A stretch of DNA of 5,663 bases from an uncultured Verrucomicrobiales bacterium (GTDB lineage Bacteria; Verrucomicrobiota; Verrucomicrobiia; Verrucomicrobiales; Akkermansiaceae): positions 1-5,663 of the forward strand of contig CALFDI010000065.1 in the NCBI GenBank assembly GCA_937952875.1. Reading direction: 5' to 3'. The translations under genes were made by a program, and so were the position numbers. Numbering within the stretch: position 1 is the first letter of the stretch; the number at the start of each line of letters is the position of its first letter. Below the pieces are notes generated by a model, which worked only from the letters and a program-made list of their open reading frames with translations, was not told the DNA's origin and made no database searches. Below, one piece after another: positions 1 to 5,639 of the stretch.

Positions 1-2
1 TT

Positions 3-161
3 TACCGTGCACGGGCTATCGACATTTCCGCCGACCTCCTAGGCAAAGCGCTCATTAAATATTACAAAAAAAACAGCAACGAAGAAGAAGCCGCAAAAAT
101 CTCTCATTTCATCAATCAACAAGAGGACAACAGGCTCTCATTTACTAGAGGAGAGAAGTAG
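3..161 (+). CDS. C-terminal end of an unrecognised protein (5' truncated by window edge)
   Basis: An open plus-strand frame enters from the left edge and runs 52 codons to a TAG at 159-161. The other two plus frames stop within the first 60 bases, and the minus strand here is full of stops, so this is the only plausible coding frame left of dxr. The visible tail begins YRARAIDISADLLGKALIKYY and then becomes very hydrophilic, with a KKN stretch, an EEE run, and a charged end finishing FTRGEK. This looks like a soluble helical C-terminus; no membrane segment or metal motif is visible. I do not recognise the family, and too little is present to assign a function. The gene is convergent with dxr and its last 17 bases overlap the dxr 3' end. 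It contains an A8 run at 66-73 within lysine codons. The identity as coding is likely but rests on frame openness and composition only. Confidence 0.6.
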   Translation, partial: YRARAIDISADLLGKALIKYYKKNSNEEEAAKISHFINQQEDNRLSFTRGEK

Positions 162-1308
162 CCTCTTCCCGCGCCCACGCGTCAGCTTCTAGTAGCTCAG
201 AAAGCTCTCCACCCGACTTCACGGCATGGGCCTGCATCGTCTTATCAACGATGTCCCAGATCCCCGTAAAGCCAAGCTGACCGTCCACAAAAGCCTGCAC
301 TGCCACTTCATTCGCTGCATTAAGCACAGCAGGTAGAGTCCCACCTTGGGTGCCAGCCTCTACTGCTAGATCGATTGCTGGGAAGATCTCTCTCCGCGGC
401 TTTTCGAATGTCAACTGAGCTAACTCGGCGAAGTCTAGCGGCTTCAAGCCACTTGGCAGACGCCGTGGCCAGAGCGCTGCATACTGAATCGGAAAACACA
501 TATCAGTCGTGCTGAGCTGTGCCAGCGTGCTACCATCTACGAATTCTACCATAGAATGAATAATACTCTGCGGATGGACGATCACATCGACTCTCTCCAT
601 TTCGATATCAAACAGCCAGCGGGCTTCGATCATCTCTAGACCTTTGTTAAATAAAGTCGCGGAATCGATCGTGATTTTCCGCCCCATCTCCCATGTCGGA
701 TGTTTCAAAGCATCTGCTAACTGCACGCTAGGAAGGCGATCAGCCTCCCACGTGCGAAACGGACCACCACTCGCAGTGAGAATGAGCCGTGAGACCTCAT
801 CTGAGCCGCCACTGTGCCCTTCCAGGCATTGAAATATCGCATTATGCTCACTATCGACTGGAAGCAACTTAACCCCCTTCTCTTGGGCTGCTCGCATGAC
901 GATCTCACCCGCCATGACGAGAATCTCCTTACTTGCGACTGCTAGATCACGCCCAGCATGGATAGCGGCGAGTGCCGGCTTTAAGCCTGCAGTGCCTATG
1001 ATCGAGACCAAGACCATATCTGCATCCACCTCAGAGGCTAGCTCGACCAAGCCATCTAACCCGGCTAAAACGTCAACATTTTCATCCAAAAGCCCGCTCA
1101 ATTCAGAGCACTTATCTTCGTTAAAAAGCGCGACTTTTTTTACGTTAAATTCCTTAGCCTGTGCAGCGAGCTTTTCAACACTCGAGTGAGCCGCTAAGGC
1201 AACAATTTCGATTTCGTCCGGAAGCTCCCTCGCCACCTTCAAAGCACTTTCTCCTATCGATCCAGTAGATCCGAGAAGCACGATTCGTTTTGGTCTTTTA
1301 TCAGCCAT
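145..1308 (-). CDS. dxr: 1-deoxy-D-xylulose 5-phosphate reductoisomerase (Dxr/IspC)
   Basis: This cytosolic enzyme converts 1-deoxy-D-xylulose 5-phosphate to 2-C-methyl-D-erythritol 4-phosphate using NADPH and a divalent metal. It is the committed step of the MEP isoprenoid pathway and the target of fosmidomycin. The 387 residues match the usual length of about 380-400. Visible motifs are the NADPH-binding GSTGSIG at 13-19, ASKE at 125-128, the metal-binding VDSEHNAIFQ at 151-160 (Asp152, Glu154), TASGGPFR with Ser180, the flexible-loop HPTWEMGRK at 203-211, and NKGLEMIEA at 221-229 with Asn221, Lys222 and Glu225. HPQSIIHSMVEF follows near 245. All expected catalytic residues are present, so it should be active. 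The ASKE motif replaces the more common ANKE. The ATG at 1306-1308 lies 6 bp after the cdsA stop, which suggests one transcript; no clear Shine-Dalgarno is seen. The 3' end overlaps the convergent upstream gene, and rseP, a frequent downstream neighbour, is absent. Confidence 0.97.
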   Translation of the reverse strand: MADKRPKRIVLLGSTGSIGESALKVARELPDEIEIVALAAHSSVEKLAAQAKEFNVKKVALFNEDKCSELSGLLDENVDVLAGLDGLVELASEVDADMVLVSIIGTAGLKPALAAIHAGRDLAVASKEILVMAGEIVMRAAQEKGVKLLPVDSEHNAIFQCLEGHSGGSDEVSRLILTASGGPFRTWEADRLPSVQLADALKHPTWEMGRKITIDSATLFNKGLEMIEARWLFDIEMERVDVIVHPQSIIHSMVEFVDGSTLAQLSTTDMCFPIQYAALWPRRLPSGLKPLDFAELAQLTFEKPRREIFPAIDLAVEAGTQGGTLPAVLNAANEVAVQAFVDGQLGFTGIWDIVDKTMQAHAVKSGGELSELLEADAWAREEATSLL

Positions 1309-1314
1309 ACCGTC

Positions 1315-2193
1315 TTAGAAAATTTCTTTTATCCCCATCCAGAGGGCGAATACGGGAGCAGTGAAACAAATGCTGTCGATCAAATCGAGAATTCCACCTA
1401 TACCTGGCAAGGTCGCGCCAGAGTCTTTTACGACTAAGCTGCGCTTTAGCACAGATTCAGCGAGATCTCCGACGACTGCCACAGCACACAGGACAAAGCC
1501 GAGGATCACCACTTCTCCCCAACCGGAGAAAAAGCTCAACTGATCTGGAGCCATCGCGTATAGACCGCAGGCCGCTAATTGAGTAAAGGCAAAGCCACCC
1601 ACGAGTCCCTCCCAAGTTTTACCGGGAGAAATATGAGGGATCATTTTTGTTTTCCCTACTAAAGATCCGGTAATGTAGGCCCCCATATCGGAAAACTTTG
1701 TCACAGCGACCAACCAGAGCATCAGCCAAGCCCCTTTCGTTAGATCGCCTTGCGTGAAAAGAATCTGACTAGAGGAAGAGTAGAACATCACCGGCACCAG
1801 CACGAACGCGACGAGAGGCACCAGCACTTCTAACAATGTCTTATCGCCTTCAGGCGCTTTCCTCATCGATACGCCAAATGCGAGTAGGGTGAGCAGACCC
1901 AGCGAGCCCAGCATTAGGCTGCTTTGAGGAATGGAGCGACTGGATTCGATACCCATGTAGGCCAAGCTGATCACGAGCGTTACCCACATGGTCATGCGCG
2001 GTATTTTTCCGCCACCCATTTTAAGAATCTCGAAGAGAGCGCCGAATGACAGCAGTGCTAGTAGTGCGGAAAAGCCCAACTCAGATTGGGCGATAAACAC
2101 CCAAGTCACGAGCGCCCACATGATCACAGTGCTCAGCAGGCGACTGAAAAAGACCTGTTTCTTTGATTTTTTAGCGACAGCTGAATCGGACAT
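1315..2193 (-). CDS. cdsA: phosphatidate cytidylyltransferase (CDP-diglyceride synthase)
   Basis: This integral membrane enzyme condenses CTP with phosphatidic acid to give CDP-diacylglycerol, the precursor of the bacterial phospholipids. It has 292 residues, is strongly hydrophobic and has about eight likely membrane helices after a short charged N-terminus (KKSKKQ). The family core is clear: KFSDMGAY at 166-173, ISPGKTWEG at 188-196, GDLAES at 242-247, and the C-terminal signature from Ser247 through Lys250-Arg251, Lys256-Asp257 and GIGGILDLID to Asp273. Against the standard signature (S-x-x-K-R-x4-K-D ... H-G-G-x-x-D-R-x-D), His is Ile265 and Arg is Leu271, while the Asp, Lys and Gly positions are kept. 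The replacements sit in an otherwise intact protein, so I read them as a lineage variant, not decay. It lies directly before dxr, as in many bacterial uppS-cdsA-dxr clusters, but no uppS precedes it. The ATG at 2191-2193 is the natural start; no strong Shine-Dalgarno is visible. Confidence 0.93.
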   Translation of the reverse strand: MSDSAVAKKSKKQVFFSRLLSTVIMWALVTWVFIAQSELGFSALLALLSFGALFEILKMGGGKIPRMTMWVTLVISLAYMGIESSRSIPQSSLMLGSLGLLTLLAFGVSMRKAPEGDKTLLEVLVPLVAFVLVPVMFYSSSSQILFTQGDLTKGAWLMLWLVAVTKFSDMGAYITGSLVGKTKMIPHISPGKTWEGLVGGFAFTQLAACGLYAMAPDQLSFFSGWGEVVILGFVLCAVAVVGDLAESVLKRSLVVKDSGATLPGIGGILDLIDSICFTAPVFALWMGIKEIF

Positions 2194-2207
2194 CGCGGCA
2201 GACTCTA

Positions 2208-2235
2208 AGTATCAAGTGGCTACTGGCTATCTCAA
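2208..2235 (-). promoter_or_regulatory. possible sigma-70-type promoter for cdsA-dxr
   Basis: On the minus strand, within the 72-bp gap between the channel gene and cdsA, TTGAGA (2235-2230) and GATACT (2213-2208) lie 16 bp apart. They match the -35 and -10 consensus at 5 and 4 of 6 positions. Transcription would start near 2201, leaving a leader of only about 7 bases before the cdsA ATG. The match may be chance, and cdsA could instead be read from the channel promoter. Confidence 0.22.
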
Positions 2236-2265
2236 AACGATGAAATCACTGAAGAGTCGCCATTT

Positions 2266-3117
2266 TTAAATCTTCCCGCCACAGCGCCGGCAGTAGCGAG
2301 CATCATCGAGATGCCCGTGCGCTCCGCAGTTAGGGCAGGCATCAGTGTCACTCGATCCTTTGTCTTTACTCAGAGCAGAAGAAATAATTCCCGTAGGAAC
2401 CGCAATAATCGCGTAGCCTACTAATACACAGATGGATGTCACAAATTTACCCAGTGCTGTAACCGGCACAAGATCCCCATACCCAAGAGTCGATATCGTA
2501 ACGATAGCCCAGTAAATGCTCTGCGGTATACTCGTAAAACCATGCTCTCGGCCTTCGATGAGATACATCATGCTCCCTACGATGATAGTGAAGGTCACAG
2601 CAGTAAAAAAGAAGACCGTGATCTTCGCTCGGCTCGCATAAAGTGCACGGATCAGCACTTGCGATCCTTGGACGTGGCGCACCATCTTTAACACTCGAAA
2701 GACCCTTAACATACGGAGCACTCGAATAATGAGGAGCGACTGAGAGACTGGGAAAAAGAGGGAGATCCACATCGGCAGGCATGATAGGAGATCGACCACT
2801 CCGAAGAAACTCTTCGCATAAGCCAGTGGCCTACGAACAGCCCAAAGCCGCACGATGTATTCGAGCGTGAATACCACTGTAAACAGCCACTCCAATGCAT
2901 AGAGCTGTGTGTGCCAGACTCGATCGATCGACTCCACTGACTCCAGCATAACGACAAAAACACTCAGCGCGATGAGAACGAGCAGACCAATATCGAAGGC
3001 CTTCCCCAGTGGCGTCTCAGCCTCGAAGATAGTCGTCCACACCTTTTGCCGTAGGCTTCCGGCTTTAATTTCGCGATTCACTCTCACTAGTAGAAAGACT
3101 CCGACTGTATTCGACAA
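2266..3117 (-). CDS. voltage-gated potassium channel-like protein with C-terminal zinc ribbon
   Basis: This is a six-helix cation channel of the ion transport family. Numbered from the TTG at 3117, hydrophobic segments lie near 41-60 (S1), 72-93 (S2), 104-122 (S3), 126-148 (S4), 164-187 (S5) and 222-247 (S6). S4 has six basic residues at exact three-residue spacing: Arg132, 135, 138, 141, Lys144 and Arg147. This is the hallmark of a voltage sensor. The pore loop has TISTLGYGD at 207-215, the K+ selectivity filter. After S6 comes a short polar linker and a treble of cysteine pairs typical of a zinc ribbon, CPNC at 261-264 and CRRC at 276-279, instead of a RCK domain. The family normally forms tetramers in the inner membrane. 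The start is uncertain: no ATG is available upstream of S1, and related channels often begin close to the FEAETPLGKAFD segment at 31-42, so GTG codons at residues 11, 13 or 26 are alternatives. A physiological role cannot be read from the neighbours. Confidence 0.88.
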   Translation of the reverse strand: MSNTVGVFLLVRVNREIKAGSLRQKVWTTIFEAETPLGKAFDIGLLVLIALSVFVVMLESVESIDRVWHTQLYALEWLFTVVFTLEYIVRLWAVRRPLAYAKSFFGVVDLLSCLPMWISLFFPVSQSLLIIRVLRMLRVFRVLKMVRHVQGSQVLIRALYASRAKITVFFFTAVTFTIIVGSMMYLIEGREHGFTSIPQSIYWAIVTISTLGYGDLVPVTALGKFVTSICVLVGYAIIAVPTGIISSALSKDKGSSDTDACPNCGAHGHLDDARYCRRCGGKI

Positions 3118-3199
3118 CTGTGAAAGATTTTTCTCCGGAGTATCGTTTTCACTTGCGAACGCGTCTCAATAGCATCATCTTGCGCTCAAGAACCACTTT
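3118..3199. promoter_or_regulatory. divergent intergenic region between channel gene and feo operon
   Basis: These 82 bp separate two genes transcribed away from each other, so promoters for both must lie here or inside the coding starts. For the minus strand, TTGAGA (3169-3164) and GATACT (3144-3139) resemble -35 and -10 boxes but with a long 19-bp spacer. The same two hexamers occur before cdsA. For feoA, TTGCGA (3153-3158) with CATCTT (3176-3181) is a weak candidate. I do not see a good match to the Fur box (GATAATGATAATCATTATC) or to a DtxR/IdeR-type operator, so iron regulation of the feo operon is not demonstrated by sequence. Confidence 0.5.
3179..3190. repeat. short inverted repeat CTTG-N4-CAAG before feoA
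   Basis: CTTG and CAAG form a perfect 4-bp inverted repeat around CGCT, ending 9 bases before the feoA ATG. The left half, CTTGCG, also occurs at 3152-3157, 27 bp upstream. The position would suit an operator or a small translational hairpin. The arms are too short to exclude chance, and no known regulator motif is matched. Confidence 0.2.
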
Positions 3200-3448
3200 A
3201 TGGCACTCCTCACCCCAGATCCTAGCACAGAAATCGCCCAGACACTTAGTCAGGCGGCCACTGGATGTGAGCTGCAGATCCGTGCTGTAGCAGGCCCAGC
3301 CTGCCGTCAGTTACGTGATATTGGGTTCTGCGAAGAAATGCGCGTTCGCAAGGTCACACACGGCCGGAATATGCTCTGCACAGTGTGCGGCACTCGCCTT
3401 GCACTGAGTAAAGACCTTGCTGATCAAATCACCGTTGTTCCTGCCTAG
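3200..3448 (+). CDS. feoA: FeoA family ferrous iron transport protein
   Basis: This small cytoplasmic SH3-like protein is needed for full activity of the FeoB iron permease. Its exact biochemical role in the family is still debated. The 82 residues fit the usual 75-90. The family pattern is visible in the C-terminal two thirds: AGPACRQLRDIGFCEEMRV at about 31-49 (the usual L-x-x-[LI]-G-[FL]-x-x-G-x-x-[IV] element, with Glu46 in place of Gly), then a strand ending in VCGTRLALSKDLADQITV at 62-79, matching the G-x-x-[IL]-A-L-...-A-x-x-I-x-V end of FeoA. It carries five cysteines (23, 35, 44, 60, 63), with 60 and 63 forming a CxxC just before the conserved GTRLALS. The protein has no membrane segment. 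The ATG at 3200 lies 23 bp plus one gene upstream of feoB in the same direction, so the two are almost certainly one operon. There is only a weak purine stretch upstream of the start. The name rests on motif and neighbour together. Confidence 0.9.
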   Translation: MALLTPDPSTEIAQTLSQAATGCELQIRAVAGPACRQLRDIGFCEEMRVRKVTHGRNMLCTVCGTRLALSKDLADQITVVPA

Positions 3449-3471
3449 ACAGGATTCCCCTTATTATTTCA

Positions 3472-5472
3472 ATGAGCACACCTGAGGCACGCATCGCTCT
3501 GGTCGGTCATCCCAATGCCGGAAAGACCACACTGTTTAACTCCATCACTGGCCAGAATCAAAAAGTTGGCAATTACAGTGGAGTCACCGTTTCTAAAAAG
3601 ACAGGCACATTCCGCACACCACACGGAGTCCAGATGGAGCTCATCGACCTCCCTGGATGTTACTCTCTCTCACCGAATTCTCCCGACGAGGCCGTCACGC
3701 GAGATATCCTCCTCGGAGACCTCCAGGGTGAGAATGCACCAGATCTCGTGCTCTGTGTTCTCGATGCGACGAATCTCGAGCGCCACCTCAGCCTGTTGAT
3801 CCAAGTCATGGATCTCGGCTATCCCGTGATCGCCGCTCTTAATAAGATCGACCTCGCTGAAGGCCAGGGCCTACGCATTGATCCCGCTACTCTCAGTGAA
3901 GACCTCGGCATCCCCGTCGTCGCTCTCTCAGCTAGCACTCAGCGTGGACTCACACAGCTGAAGCAATCCATCCGAACCCCATTTCCACCAGTCGCAGAGC
4001 GCCGATGGAAGGGATCACATGAGATGGAGTCGGCTCTCTCTGAATTAGAAAAAACCTTAACGGAAAAAGAATTTCCTCGTCCTGCAGCACACGCCCTACA
4101 GCTTCTCGCTGATCAGACATATGAAATCTCGGGCATCACACGTCCAGAGATCGACTCAGAAGACTCTATCTCAAAGGCACGATTCGCCTATATTCAGCAG
4201 ACCACAGAGAACTCTGTCCGTCGCCCAGATGAGGCAGCTCTTCAACTGACTGACAAAATAGACTCTATCGCACTGCACCCATTATGGGGCTGGGCCGTCT
4301 TCATCAGCCTGATGTTCGCCGTCTTCTGGACGCTATTCACCTTCGCATCGATCCCTATGGACGCCATCGAAGGCATCATCGGCGCTCTCGGTGATTGGGT
4401 CGGCGGCATGATGGCTGAAGGAGACCTCCGCAGCCTCATCGTAGATGGTATCATTGGTGGCGTCGGCTCCGTTGTTGTCTTCATCCCTCAGATTGTCCTC
4501 CTTTTCTTCTTCATCGCCCTATTGGAGAGCTCTGGATACATGGCACGCGCCGCCTTTCTCATGGATAAGTTCATGTCGAAGGCAGGACTCTCAGGAAAAG
4601 CCTTTCTCCCACTCCTCTCCGGCTACGCTTGCGCCATCCCTGGCATCATGGCCACGCGGACCATTCCTAGTGCTAAAGAAAGGCTAGCCACTATACTGAT
4701 CCTTCCCTGGACGTCATGTGCAGCTCGCCTCCCCGTCTACCTCATCCTCGTGCCACTCTTTATCCCCAGTGCCACAGCCCAGACACTTACCCTTTTTGGC
4801 ATCTACGCCCTAGGCACCATCACAGCATTGCTAGCTGCTAGACTCCTAAAGCCACGCCTCGGCCCATCAGAGCCTCCTCAATTCCTACTCGAGCTACCGC
4901 CCTATCATAAGCCAGACATCGCCTACGTCATTCGCATCGTAGTCGATCGCGCCCTCGCCTTCCTCAAAAAGGCTGGAACCATTATTCTCGGCATCTCCAT
5001 CCTCCTCTGGTTCGTAAATACCTACCCAAAGAGTGATTCCGAAGACCCTGCCGTGCAGCAGCAACAGTCATTCATGGGCATCGCCGGGCAGGCCATCGAG
5101 CCAGTCGTCCGACCACTCGGCTGGGATGCACGTATGGGCACGGCTATGCTCACCTCATTTGCTGCTCGCGAAGTCTTCGTCTCATCTCTCGCCATCTCCT
5201 ACTCAGTGGATGAAGAGTCAGAGGACGCAGACGGCCTCTTGCGTGATCGGCTCGCAGATGCCACCCACCCAGATGGCCGGAAGATCTTTACGCCCATCGT
5301 CATTCTCTCACTGCTCGTCTTTTATATTTACGCCCTCCAGTGCCTACCGACCACAGCCGTCGTGAAGCGCGAAACGGGCTCATGGAAATGGGCGCTCGGT
5401 CAACTGGGCGGAATGACCCTTTTCGCCTACATCGCCGCACTTCTCGTCTTCCAGATCGGCAGTATTTTCTAA
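3472..5472 (+). CDS. feoB: ferrous iron transport protein B (GTPase-coupled Fe(II) permease)
   Basis: This inner-membrane Fe(II) importer has a cytosolic N-terminal G domain. The G motifs are complete: GHPNAGKT at 12-19 (G1), NYSGVTV at 34-40 with Thr39 (G2), DLPG at 59-62 (G3), NKID at 124-127 (G4) and SAS at 153-155 (G5). A helical spacer domain follows at about 170-260. The membrane part starts at about residue 270 (HPLWGWAVF) and carries the family landmarks LLESSGYMARAAFLMDK near 350-366, the first Gate region SGYACAIPGIMATRT at 383-397, PWTSCAARLPVY at 412-423, and the second Gate region ending ALQCLPTTAVVKRETGSWKW at 621-640. At 666 residues it is shorter than the 773-residue E. coli protein but has no broken domain, and this size is common among shorter FeoBs. 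G2 has NYSG instead of the usual NWPG. The ATG at 3472 gives the expected MSTPEARIALVG start; the nearest AGGA is 17 bases away, too far to be a good ribosome site. It lies between feoA and a small Cys-rich partner. Confidence 0.97.
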   Translation: MSTPEARIALVGHPNAGKTTLFNSITGQNQKVGNYSGVTVSKKTGTFRTPHGVQMELIDLPGCYSLSPNSPDEAVTRDILLGDLQGENAPDLVLCVLDATNLERHLSLLIQVMDLGYPVIAALNKIDLAEGQGLRIDPATLSEDLGIPVVALSASTQRGLTQLKQSIRTPFPPVAERRWKGSHEMESALSELEKTLTEKEFPRPAAHALQLLADQTYEISGITRPEIDSEDSISKARFAYIQQTTENSVRRPDEAALQLTDKIDSIALHPLWGWAVFISLMFAVFWTLFTFASIPMDAIEGIIGALGDWVGGMMAEGDLRSLIVDGIIGGVGSVVVFIPQIVLLFFFIALLESSGYMARAAFLMDKFMSKAGLSGKAFLPLLSGYACAIPGIMATRTIPSAKERLATILILPWTSCAARLPVYLILVPLFIPSATAQTLTLFGIYALGTITALLAARLLKPRLGPSEPPQFLLELPPYHKPDIAYVIRIVVDRALAFLKKAGTIILGISILLWFVNTYPKSDSEDPAVQQQQSFMGIAGQAIEPVVRPLGWDARMGTAMLTSFAAREVFVSSLAISYSVDEESEDADGLLRDRLADATHPDGRKIFTPIVILSLLVFYIYALQCLPTTAVVKRETGSWKWALGQLGGMTLFAYIAALLVFQIGSIF

Positions 5473-5492
5473 CGGAAAAAGCCTCACACACC

Positions 5493-5639
5493 ATGAATTG
5501 GCAGACACCCGTAGCACTCATGATAGTCGCCATCACCGCCGCTATCATGCTGAGAAATACTCGTAAAAAGAGAAAAAACTGCGGTGGCAACTGCGGCTGC
5601 TCAGCCAAGCCACCCGTGACACACAGCACTAAGCTCTAA
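5493..5639 (+). CDS. FeoB-associated Cys-rich small membrane protein
   Basis: A 48-residue protein beginning with ATG at 5493-5495, 20 bp after the feoB stop, and ending TAA at 5637-5639. A longer reading of the same frame extends back into feoB, but only the part after this ATG makes sense as a protein. It has a single hydrophobic helix at about 5-20 (TPVALMIVAITAAIML), then a dense basic stretch, RNTRKKRK at 21-28, then a compact cysteine cluster CGGNCGC at 30-36 (Cys30, 34 and 36) and a short polar tail. The basic stretch predicts the N-terminus outside and the cysteines in the cytoplasm. One helix plus a basic patch and clustered Cys directly after feoB is the pattern of the FeoB-associated Cys-rich membrane protein family (of the PF12669 type). 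The function in that family is not established; binding or relaying Fe(II), or stabilising FeoB, is a reasonable inference. It is easily missed because of its size. No clear Shine-Dalgarno is present, and translation may be coupled to feoB. Confidence 0.85.
   Translation: MNWQTPVALMIVAITAAIMLRNTRKKRKNCGGNCGCSAKPPVTHSTKL

Noticed and set aside
66..73. A8 tract as a possible programmed slippage site
   Set aside because: The frame stays open through it and gives a sensible lysine run; the other frames have nearby stops, and there is no downstream structure or alternative product to support frameshifting.
896..1189. Plus-strand frame of 97 codons antisense to dxr
   Set aside because: It is Ser/Ala/Thr-rich low-complexity translation produced by the reverse of dxr; no family resemblance.
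2194..2265. Rho-independent terminator between the channel gene and cdsA
   Set aside because: No GC-rich stem followed by a T run is visible in the minus-strand reading; only an imperfect TAGCCAG/TAGCCAC tandem repeat is present.
2447..2782. Minus-strand frame of 111 codons inside the channel gene
   Set aside because: It lies in another frame of the same strand over the voltage sensor and pore, which are strongly conserved; no independent motif.
3118..3199. Fur box upstream of feoA
   Set aside because: I scanned the divergent region for GATAAT-type repeats and for TTAGG-type operators and found no convincing match on either strand.
5340..5492. Longer reading of the small Cys-rich gene, starting inside feoB
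   Set aside because: The extra 51 residues overlap conserved FeoB coding sequence in another frame and have shadow-like composition; only the part from the ATG at 5493 resembles a real protein.
5300..5629. Minus-strand open frame of 109 codons across the end of feoB and the small gene
   Set aside because: It is antisense to two well supported genes, shows no recognisable domain, and has an Arg-rich composition typical of a shadow frame.
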